Source: Piscicola geometra
Taxonomy: Eukaryota > Annelida > Clitellata > Hirudinida > Piscicolidae
Assembly (NCBI GenBank): GCA_943735955.1
Contig: OX030959.1
Coordinates: 10,563,324-10,627,323 of the forward strand
Direction of reading: 5' to 3'
DNA length: 64,000 nt
Made by a program: the position numbers and the translations under genes. Below, in pieces: positions 40,201-52,200 of this stretch. Every line of letters starts with the position of its first letter. Position 1 is the stretch's first letter. Below the pieces are notes generated by a model. That model was not told where the DNA came from, made no database searches, and saw nothing but the letters and a program-made list of their open reading frames with translations.

Positions 40201-43200
40201 TTCTCTTAAAAAAGAAATGAGTCTGTTGTTCTCGAAATGACACATTTGTGTTTTGTAACGAAACTTGTGAACTTTTGGAAAAATTTGATCTTTCAAAATA
40301 TTTTCCAAACGATTGGCGTGTCTTTATTTACAGCTAAAAACGCAGTTTAAAATGTTCAATAATTTTTTTAATAATTATGACAATATTTTCAATATTTTTA
40401 TATACAAATATGTTAAAATAATAAAAAAAATTTAATTGATGCGATTTTTTTCTTCAATTTAATTTAAAATCTTGAAACATAAAAACGGTTAAAACTTTAT
40501 ATCTAAAAAATCGAGCTTTTCTAGAAAAAAAACTACTGCCAATTTGAATTCAAGGGATCAAATTCATGTAAAATCAGCTAAAAAATTTTAGACATTAAAT
40601 GAAATAAAAAAAGAATAAAAAAATTTTAAAAAAGAAAAGAAAATGACGTTTAAAAATTATTAACAAAAAAGAAATAATAATAAAATATAAAAATTTTAAT
40701 AAAAATAAATAACAAAATTATTAACAAAACGAATTTATAAAAATGAAATAAAAAATAATAAATATACTTTTCATATGTTCAAAAAAATAATAATTATTAT
40801 GTTTAAAAAAAAGGCGCCTGAATGGTTTCTCCGTAGCGGACTCTTTTGCCATGCTGTCTCTTCTGCTCTGCGATGTTGTCGTCGTTTTCTGCGTCGGAAG
40901 CAAACTATTGTGGTGAGGTGAAGTTGGTGTGCAAGAACTTACTGTATTGCTTCATGTTGCTGTAGTGTTTTGGTGCAGTTGAGTAAAAGCTTTTTGGAAT
41001 GACGCTGTTTGATGTAATATTAAAAAAAAGGATGAATATTTAAACGTGGTGTAAGCAATGCTAGTAGATCGTTGCTAAATAGCTAAAAATTGTTGTTTTT
41101 TTTAAATTACAGTTTTCATTCTATAAAATACATTTATCACAGTAACGTAAGTAATTTTAATAAATTTATTATGGAAAAAAGTATTTTAACAATTTATAAA
41201 ATACATATGGGTAATTCAACGAGTGGTTGGTTGTTGAATTATTGATTTTTTAAAAGTGCAAGAGACATAAGCGGAGGTTGTTCAAGATGAACCGGATCCT
41301 AAGATAAAACGAGCTTATTTACAGTTATGCGCTATAAAAATTATAAAGAACATAGACTATTGAAAATTAATACAAACCAATTATTTTCTTTTTTATTTCA
41401 TTAGCGGTTACACATTTTCGAACAAAAGCGCTCAGCCATCACGTTTTGAATAAATGGTAATTTTACTTAACAGGTTTTTGAATGAAAATTAATATTTTAT
41501 ATCATTTTGTGCCCGTAATGAAATAGATATTAAAATTTTAAAAAATTTAAAAAGCACATATGTTTTTATTAAGCATTTTTATTAATAAATAAATTTAAAC
41601 AATTAAATTTCAACTTTTTTGTAAATTAACTTTTTTTAAATAAAATGTTTTTTATTTTGAAAAATAAAAATAAATCAATTATGAATAAAATAGTCAATAA
41701 TCAAGATCTTTCTCATTAATCAAGTCTACTTAACGGGTTATGGAAGTCACGCATGCACGTACTTAACAGTTTTTGACGGTGAACACATTTTTCTTAAGCT
41801 TTTTTTAAAAATTGCCATTTTACCGCTTTTGGAAATCCCACTTCCTGAAAACATGCTAACAGGTAGGATAACTCAATTTTCGACAATTATTACTTAACAG
41901 GTTTTGGAGCACACATCCTCAATTCCTACTGTTTATTAGCATCAACTGTCAGGCTGTGAACAGTATAAAAAATAATAAAAAAAAGTTTAGTTTAATTTAG
42001 TTAAAGAAGTTATAACACCGCTAGCCTTTATAAAAAAATATTCTAATATTTAATTAATATAATAATTTAATGAATAAATAAAATAATTTAATAAAATATT
42101 TAGGTTGATTAATTAATAAAACTAATAAAATTCTTATTTACTTTTATTTTTTTTTATTTTTTACTTATATCTAACCTAAGTAGCTTTGATTGGATGTAGT
42201 TCTATTTTTGAAGCAATAAATCCTATCAATCCGTCTTTGAGTAGGTTTGATAGGATGTACATCGAAATATGTAGTGAAGAATTTAACAACGTCTTTCGCG
42301 ACACACCAGGATGAATTGAATAACGTTCAAAACGCATCGGATGCACGGATTGAGTACATCGGATGAATTAAACAATGCGCCCATATATGAAGCCCAAGAA
42401 ACGATAGAGTGAAAACAGAAAGGTTATTTCATTAACAGCAAGGTCAAGAGAGCAGTCAGTAATAAATGTTTAAATATAGGAGTCACCAGCATGAATTTGA
42501 CTATCTAAGGAAGATGAAGAAATAATATTAGGTAGTTCCGAGGTATTGAGAATAAAAAGTAAGGGACCAAGAATTGAGCCCTGTGGAACACCGTGAGATA
42601 AAGAGACAGATGAAGAACGAGAAGATTATATTGATACATAAGAAGTTCGGTCAGAAAAATTTGATTTAAGCCAGTTGAAGGAAAATCCAGATATGTTAAA
42701 GGAAGAATCTAAAACATTTAGTAAAAGAGTATGATTCACAGTGTCAAAAGCAGATGAAAAAGCAAGAGTTAAAAGGAGAGAAGATGCATAAGAATCAAAA
42801 GTTAAAATAAGGTCATAATAGAGTTTAAGTGAAACAGTTTAAGTTGAGTGGACAATCCTGAAACCACCTTGAGAAGAAGGAAGTGGTGAATATTTTTTTC
42901 TAAATAGAAGATTAATTGTTGAGAAGTAACTTTTTCAAGGACCTTAAAAAGAAAAGAAAGGTTAGATACAGGTCTATAACTAGATAAGGATGCAGGATCA
43001 AGAGAAGGGTTCTTAATTTTAGGAATAATAAAAAAAGAGTTGAAAACAGAAGGAAGTTCAGATGTAGACAAAGATAAGTCAACCAAATCCAAAACAATAG
43101 GATAGAATAAAAAAGAGAGTTCTTTAAATAGGGTTGTAGGAATAAGATCTAGAGAAAAAGAAGTGGGAGACATAGAATTAATTATATTTGAAAGATGGCC

Positions 43201-46200
43201 TAATGTGATATGAGAGAAGGAGAACACAGATTCTGAAGTAAACTTACTAAAAGATTATTATTAGACGAAGATCTAATATAGGATATTTTATCAGTTAACA
43301 AATCAAAATAGTTATCAGGAATGAAAGATGGAGTATGAGAGTTTTTATGTAAAAGTTTAGATAAGGAAGACCATATATTCAGTTAATTAAGATAGTTTGA
43401 CAATAAGTAAAACGTTTCGATTAAATTTCTCATTACATACAATATGATTGTATCTCAGGCAATTAAGCGTTTTATTTTGGAAACCCATCTGCTCAAGATG
43501 CAATTTTTTAGTGCAAAGTTGTATTCCTTGCTTTTTTATTTAATATGTTAGAGTTCATTTAGTTAGACAAAGAATCAATATATTCTATAATATAATAGAT
43601 GAATAAATTTCAATTTACGTTAATGGTTATGCAATTGAGCTTAGAGGCTTCGTGTAAAAATCTTATCTTTTTGTGCATTTGCAACCTCCCCCTTTACAAG
43701 GCCGAGGATTTTGGTATTACTATTGGGAATATTTGAGATCCGTGGATCCGGATTGGAATCTTGAAAATGGATCCATACGGATCCGTATCCAAGTAGCAAG
43801 CATGAAAAATTAATTAAATGCCTTTAATATTTATAAAATATATTTATAAAATTCGATAGAGATAGAGAAAGAAAGTTACGCATCCATTTATCCAAATAAA
43901 CATGAGTCTACGAGTTTTAAAAAAACAATATTTTTGTAACCGTTTAAACCGAATCTTTAATTTTGGATTCTGTGAATTCGAATTTTTTCCAAATCCGTCG
44001 CATTCCTAATTACTATCATGGAACAGCGTGTGGTATAATACTACTAGTATTTAAGTAAATTTAAAATGTTAGACTATTTGGCTTTTTTAGGTATAGCAAA
44101 ATTTACTTTTAGAGTTTTTATCTGACAGCACTCAATTAACCTTCAACCTTTCTCACTTCACTCAATCAAACTATTTTTTTTAGATCAATCAACTATATTT
44201 TCTGGACAAAAAAACCATCAACCTTCTTCTTTGCACACATTCAGCCCTCGACCATCCTCTCAACCCAATCAACTTTCAACTACTCTTTTTGCACCCAATC
44301 AACTCTTTACCACATTTTTTGCACCCAATTTACAATCTTTTCTGTACTCAATCAACCCTCAACCCTCCTCTGCACTCAATCGACTCTCAACCTCCCTCTT
44401 TGCAAACATTGAACCTTCAACGAGATGGTGGTGGGATAAGATTGAGTGCTAGAAATATCATATAATTTTTAATAGGTCCTAGGGGCCGTATTCACAAAGC
44501 TCTCTTAACTAAACGAGCTGATTAACACAACGTTCTGTCAAAAAGACTAAACATGCTGTTACTAATCGGATCTTTGGTTAGCTCAAATAAATTTGTAGAA
44601 TAAACGGTTTTGGGTATAATATATTAAAATTTTAGAATCTTAAGTCTAAATAAAAATTAAATTTAGTTAATTAGAATGTTTTTAGTGCGAATGTTGGTTG
44701 TTTTGAATCTGTCAAGGAATGGCCGCAGCAGACCAAGATGGCCGCAGGGAATCAAGTGAGCTGCGACATAAAGGAGAAATCCTTCCATAGCAGCAGCAGT
44801 ACCAGCGTTGGCAAGGACTTCTCCTTCATCCTCTTTCGCAGCCTCGGCACCAGTGGCAAGACAGAAAATTGAGAAGAATGATGATTGTGTTTTTTTGTTT
44901 TGAGGATGATGTGGTGATGATTGTGCTGTGGTATGAGTGTTGGTATTGTGGTGATGATTGAATTTTTTATTTGTGGTGATAGTAATTTTTTGGCGGTGAT
45001 TGTCATGGTCGTGTGGGTGAGGTTGGATTATTGAGGTTGATTGTTTTTATATATATTTGAATTTATATATATAAATATATTGGTAGTGGTCTAAAAACCG
45101 TTTTATTTAACAAAATTTTTTGAAGAGCGCCTTTGTTCACTTAGTAAAGGGCGTTATACAAATCATTAGTGATTGATTGATTGATTGGATACTAAACAGA
45201 GCGCTTAAATTAGTATTCACAAACACCTGTTAGGCTCGTCGTTTAGTAGCAGACGTCTTTAAGCAAAACAAATATTATTTTTTCTCTTTTTTGAGCGATA
45301 GTTGAAATTATTTGCATTTCTAGTACGAGATATATTTCAGTAGCTTTTATTTAACACATTTATATATTAACTAATCAATTCTGATGAATGAAAGTATAAT
45401 AGAAGATAAAAAAAGAAGAAGCAAAGCATTTAATGATAAAGAAAAGTGGTCTTTAGTTCAGTTCTTTGAGAAAAGTAAGAATATCTTGTTGTGTAGAGAC
45501 TGCGGCATTAAAAAGAAAGAATGCTGCTTGGAAAGAAGTAATTTTTGATTTTTTAATCTAATTTATTATAAAAATCATTAATATTAATTATTATAAATTT
45601 ACTAGGTTTTGAATCTACAGAATTTCTATTTATATAAATTTTCCTTTGAAATATGTATTTTAAAGATTGTTAATGAAGTGAACAAGTTTTCTGCACAAAA
45701 AAGGGAATATGTAAACATTAAAGGGTTATGGGATAATTTATTGAGAAAGTCAAAGAAAGAAATCTGTGATAAAAGGCACAAGACTGGTGGTGGACCAGTA
45801 ACAATAATTTCTCCAATAAGTTTAAAAATTTATCAAATATATGGGGAAAATTCTCCGCCATACCATGGTTTAGTAGGGGTAGAGTCTTATCATAATTTAA
45901 TTCAAGATGGAAAAGAATTTGAACCAGTAGAGAGTTCAAGATATACTCAAAAAGGCCCTAAGAAAAGATCATGATCTGAAATTGACATTGAAATAGATTA
46001 TGATAATAATAATAGTAATCATAATGATAATAACAATGATAACAAGGATAATAACAATAATATTATAATAAAGGCAAGAAAAAAAACAGAAAATAAATCA
46101 AGTAAACTTATATAATGAAGTGTTGATAGAGGAGAAAAAAAATTGATTGCTGAAACTAACTATTATACTGTAAAAAAATTGTGATTTGAAACTCAACTTT

Positions 46201-49200
46201 TTATTGTTAGAACAGGAAAAACTGAAAAACGAGTTACTCGTTACTCAACGAGTTATTTAAATTAATATAAATATTAGTGTTGTTGATTGTATATTTAGCA
46301 ACCCCAATCGATTTTTAAAACGTGTTCATTTTTTTAAATTGAAACGCTCAAATTGTAGATTTTGATTTACTGATTTTAAATACGTTAACCAAATTTTAAT
46401 TTGTTTGTTTGAAAAAAAGTTATATCTATTTTAAAATTTAAAAAGAACACATTTTTTGTACCGTTTTTACGTCATAATCTATAAGCAATTCACGGCCCCC
46501 TCACAAAACAGAAATATTGTTTTTTTGTCATAACTTTTGTTTTTTTCTTCTTATATTGTTGAAAATCACTAGTTTTATTTAATTTGATACAAGGAATCAG
46601 AATTAAAAGTTAAAAGAATTAAATCTTTCAAAATGACAAAGTTATTAACATTTTAAAAGCTTCACTTATGGAAGAAATCAACCTTTACAGTAGTTTATTC
46701 TTATTAATTATTATATACTTTTTTTAAATTGAAACACTCAAATTGTAGATTTTGATTTATTGATTTTAAATACGTTAACCAAATTTTAATTTGTTTGTTT
46801 AAAAAAAAGTTATACGTATTTTAACTTAATAACTTAACAATTTTGTGTTAAGTCGAAAGCATGTACACTTTAAAATCTATTTCGTATACTTAAAAAATGT
46901 TTTTTCGAAACTTTTTTTACAGAATTTTATTGAGTATAACCTATACTTTTTCAATAACTTTCTTAAGTAAAATCTATCTTTTTTGATTCCCGAATTACTA
47001 AATTTAGAGCTTTGCCTCGAGTTTTCTGGCTTCTCACTTAATATTTATTCAACTTAAGAAAAATATAATGATAGATTATTTAAAGACAAATCAAATTATG
47101 TATAATTCAATATTATACGTAATTTTTTGGTTAGCGAAATAAGAAATGAATAAGTACGTATAAAAAGTAGCAGTCCCTAAATTATAGCTTTTTACTGTTA
47201 CGCTAGATTCAAGGGATATTTTGATTAAAATCCTTTTATTTGAAAGCTTACATAATATATAATTTATTTATAAAAAAACTCATTTAAAAGATAATGAAAT
47301 TGTCTTTCATGCACTTGCTTTTTTATTTCGATAGAATTACGCATAACTTAAATTTTAAGACTTTTCTATAATTTTACTGTAAAACGTCACTTTTGCTCAT
47401 TAGCATAAGTCGATTGGGGTTGCTAGTATATTATTAAAAAAATACTTAATTGAAATGTCGAAAGGCAATATCATCATGATAGTTAAATGCATTATCATTA
47501 ATATAATTTTCACTGTCATCTTCATTATCAGCCTCTTGTTTATCATCAATGCAATTATTAGCCAACAATATGCCTAAATTATGGAGAACAGCCCAGGCGC
47601 TAATTACTTTGGTCACTTCTTCGGGATTGAGTCATAATTCTCCATGCAAAACGTGAAGCCTTCTTTTCCATCTTCCAAACATTTTTTCAATTAAAACTCG
47701 TGTTTTTTTGTGACTGGTATTAAATTTTTTCCTATATAATGTGTCTGGATTGAAGTATGGAGTGAGTAGCCAAGTTGAACATGGGTAACCTGAATCACCC
47801 AGTATAATACCTTTATAAGTTTTATTTATTAGTTTCTGGCCGATGGCTGATTCTTTCAATATCCTCGAGTCATGTGTACTTCCAGGCGATTTGGCGACAA
47901 TATCAATAAATTGTCCTTTGTGGTTACAAATACATTAAACATTTATTGAATGGTAGGATTTCCTGTTTACATAGGCATATTCATGTTCTGTTGGACTTTG
48001 AATCCTTATGTGAGTACAATCAATAAGACCAACTACATGTGGGAAATTGGCAATGTCATAAAATGCCTTTTTAATGGTGTCTTGATGAGTTACTGGATAA
48101 ACTATATACTTATCAAGTTTATTAACGATCGAATCACTACATTTTTTTATTATTCGGCCTACACTTGGTTGACTAATATTTATAGTTAAATCACCAATTA
48201 CTTGCTGAAATGTGCCGCAATGAAATGGTGAAAGGGGATTATTTCTTTTTATGTCGGCAGTTAATTCGTCTCTAAAGACACCTTCAATGTACACCAGTGA
48301 TGCTCTTCTGAACCTAAAACGTTGAAAGAGCTCCTCATCATTAAATATTTGAAGAGGGTCATTTCTATCTCTTAAAGTCCTCTCTACAAATTGATAACGC
48401 CTCAAAACTTGTTTTTTTCTTAACAGTCGCGGCATAATTAAATAAACGACAAATTAAAAAAAAATAGTTAAAAATTATAGGGTGTAATATATTTGAAACT
48501 ATATTAATATTTTTTAATTTAATCTTATAAATTAAATCTTTTTATTAATTTTATTAATTTCATTAATTTTATTAATTTCATTAATTTTATTAATTTCATT
48601 AATTTTATTAATTTCATTAATTTTATTAATTTTATTAATTTTATTAATTTTATTAATTTTATTAATTTCATTAATTTTATTAATTTTATTTGATATATTT
48701 TATTTATTTTATTTATTTTATTTATTTTATTTTGTTTTATTTTTTTATATTTATTTTATTTTATTTTATTTTATTTTATTTATTTTATTTATTGATTATT
48801 TTTTACATTTTATTTAGTATTCATAATATTGCTTAACGGTGGTACTAGGCACTGTTCAAAAATGATAGGTTTAAATGATGCGTTCAACAGTCTGTTACGC
48901 CAACGGAGCTTTGTGAATACCGGTTTTTTAAAACAACTTGAAATTAACAGTGCTGTTAATTTAAATGCTCTGTTAGCTCTTAACGACGCTTTGTGAATAC
49001 GTCATTTATTAAAATATTTATCATGAAAATAATAAAATTATTATTAAAATGTTAATGTACTATGAAATTTATAAAGATAATAATCAAATTTAAATTTTGT
49101 AGATGAATGTTGATTTGTTATAATTATAGAAAATATTCCAAACCGCAAATGCTTCACACTTGAAGCTTTTATTGATGAAAAAATAATTTGTTCACCTCTC

Positions 49201-52200
49201 ATAGATTGATTATGAAATCAAAATTAAGATAAAATTCGTCGTCAGTGTCATCTTTGCAACAGCCAGTTGTTGAAATTAACGTTAAATATTTGGATTTGTT
49301 GTGATAAAAATAATTATAATTATTATTATAACGAATAAAATAAGTTTAATTGAATATTTTATCGATGCCTTTTGCCCCACTAAAACTTAAAAAACAATTG
49401 TTTTGAATTTCGATTGAGTTATTATTATTACCATATTACGCAAAAATTCTTATTAACTGCACAGTTGGACCATATAATCAAGATTTTGAATCACGATGTT
49501 TAAATCAAAGCAGAGGGTTTTATCGTCACAAACAGATCGAAGTGAGATACCTTGGCTTGGGCTTTTTGAGTCTTGAGAAGTAGTGTCTCTGGCTCGTCGG
49601 CTGAAGTCTGCAGCAGCTTGCGACACTTTTTGTTCAGCTTGTAGCGGTTCTGGATGCAAATTTGGAACTGGATTGCTGCCAGCCAAATGAAGGAGGGTAC
49701 GATCGTTAGTTGTATATAATGGCTATTTCAATGTTTTATTATACTCGTACTATTTTAATTTTTAGTATAGTGTTTTAATGTTAATATTTTGTCATAATGT
49801 ATTTATGCTTCTTTTTAATTTTTTTAAAATTTTAACTTTTAAAACAATCATATGTAAACATTTTTTTAAGTCATTTAGTGGAGCTAAAACATCATCATTG
49901 AATGCTTTTTTTTCTCGATTTAATAGAATTTGATAAAACGAAGAAGAAAGCAGTTTTTTCTTCAAAACTAATTATTTATAATATTGCAATTAATTTAATC
50001 CAACTTAAATATTTTAACATTTTTGTAAACGGGCTGTGGAATAGCTGAGTGGTAAAACGCTGAGAGTCCGTTCCACTAACGTGGGTTTGCAAAAGAGGTC
50101 GGACATGGACGGTTTTTCATTCCCGGTCCCGTCCCGTTCCCGAAATTTGTTTTCCCAGCCCGTCCCGTTCCCGATGAGACATCAGAATTTTGATTCCCGT
50201 CCCGTTCGGTTCCCGAAATTTGTTTTCCCGTCCCGTTCCCGATGGAACATCAGAATTTTGATTCCCGTTCTCGTTCCCACAACTCGATTCTCGGTCCCGA
50301 CTCGTTCCCGAAACTTTTTTGTTTTTTTATTCGTTTTCGCTGCCGTTTTCACTGGTCCCAAACTTGCTAGTTCTAACATTTCTTAAAATTTATTATTTGA
50401 AAGTCAGAGAATATTTCTTTTAACAAAATAAAAAAAAACACGATTTAAATTTCAAATATTTATTGAAATGAAAGTATTGGAGTTAGTTATTGTTTTTGAG
50501 TTATTTAATCAAGTATTTGTTGCTTTTCACACGGGTTACACCGTTAAGAGTTTCAGCTTTCAAAAGAGATGATTTTGGGTCTGAAGTTAAACGACCACAT
50601 ACTGAAAAATTCCGTTCACAGGAAATATAACTTGCAGATATACTAAACAAAACTTTGGCTACTTCTTGTAGTACTTGAAAAATTTTCATTTTACTCAAAT
50701 AAAATAAAACATCTTTCTAATCTTCAATTTTGTTGGGAGGTAATTATTTGTACAATTCATCCTCTTCTGAACTTTTTCCTTCGTTCATTATTATTAATTC
50801 TTCAATAATGTTGTTAGAAATATGTTTTTTGACAACATTCTTATTCTCCATAACTGCAAATATAAAATCATTCGTATAATTTGATAGTATAATAATTTTA
50901 TTATAATTTTTACGTTATAAAAACAAACATAATAGGTCTAAATAACTATAATTTGTTTTTTTCTCAACGGCACTGCAGCTTGGTCTGGCTGTACAAAATA
51001 GAATTAAATGTTCTCTAATGAAAGTCTTGGTATTTATTTCTTTTCTATCGCAAACTTTTTCCTATTATTCTTTCATACTGGGGATGCAACAGACATGCTG
51101 TCATATGAATAAGATCAATGGCATCTTTTCTTTCGTCGAAATGATCAACTGAGCAATCATTTGGAAATTAATCATTTAAATTCAAATTATTAATTTATAA
51201 AATGAAAATAATATAACTGACCATTTTGATTTCATCTGAAAAGTTTTCATCATCACCCATTTGTTCTAATCTCCCTAATCTTTGGACTCATCAATACAAC
51301 TTCAAATGTAGTGTTGGAGATTTCGACATTGGCATGGTGGCTTCGTTATACATTTCTATTGCATTTAATACTTATTTTAAGTACGGAGTATCGATGAGAT
51401 AACTGTTATTCCCGTTTTTCCCGTTCCCGATTTAAAAGTTGATTCCCGTTCCAGAATTTTCCCGTTCCCGATTTGAATATTGATTCCCGTTCCCGTTCCC
51501 GTCCCGAAAACCTATTCCCGATTCCCGACTTTTCCCGTCCCGAAATTAATTTTCATTCCCGTTCCCGCGGGTACCCGGTCAGATCGGGTACCCGGTCCGA
51601 CCTCTAGTTTGCACTAAAACTTACCGGAATGATGACATTAGCTTCCAAAGTAACGTGTTTTTGAATTGTTGCATGCATGAAATAGTTCTTTTTACCATAC
51701 AGCTTTTAAACAGCTGAGCGTGATCTCACTGAAAACTTAATCATAACTTATTTATTATACTTGTCACTTGAATAAGTTATAATAATTAATGATTATTTAA
51801 CAGGAAGAAGTAATTAAATTATTTTTTATAAAATGTGATAACATTCACAAGTTACATCTGGCCCATTGAAAACAGCCACGAGACTTTTTTAAAAAAAATT
51901 GTTTTTTTTATTGAATTTAAATAAATAAATTGATGTATTTTATTTAAATTAGGGAAGAGCATAATCATTGATTTCAAAATTTTAAAACGTTCAATTAGGA
52001 CATGATTAACACTAACAATGAAACAAGTTTAACACAAAAATTAAGTTATTATGTCAAAAATAACCCCCCCCCCATCATCCACGATGGAGAAAAACACATA
52101 CGAAATGAGAGATGTTAAACTAGAAAACACATTTTTTTAAACTTTTTGTTTTATTTAATAATAACAGTTTTAAACTGCTTTATTTTCAGTTAAATGATCA

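Larger units (their letters stand above)
44483..49004. mobile_element. PIF/Harbinger transposon with two genes and nested insertions
   Basis: The ends are GGGCCGTATTCACAAAGC at 44483 and, inverted, GACGTATTCACAAAGCG at 49004. Subterminal GTATTCACAAA motifs lie at 45210 and 48920. It carries a plus-strand Myb-like gene and a convergent minus-strand DDE transposase, the usual two-gene Harbinger plan. Repeat R (44575-45186) and a TIR-bounded element (46292-47428) are nested within. The flanks match hAT family C copy 1 at about 3400, so it was inserted in another C copy. Confidence 0.85.

Noticed and set aside
44231..44452. Pro/Ser/Asn-rich 73-codon frame
   Set aside because: Encoded by an imperfect CAATCAACTCTCAACC minisatellite.
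49453..49686. Minus-strand open frame of 77 codons overlapping exon 3
   Set aside because: It is in the wrong phase. The neighbouring frame gives the IP3R-like exon with fitting splice sites; this one has no family resemblance and starts at TTG.
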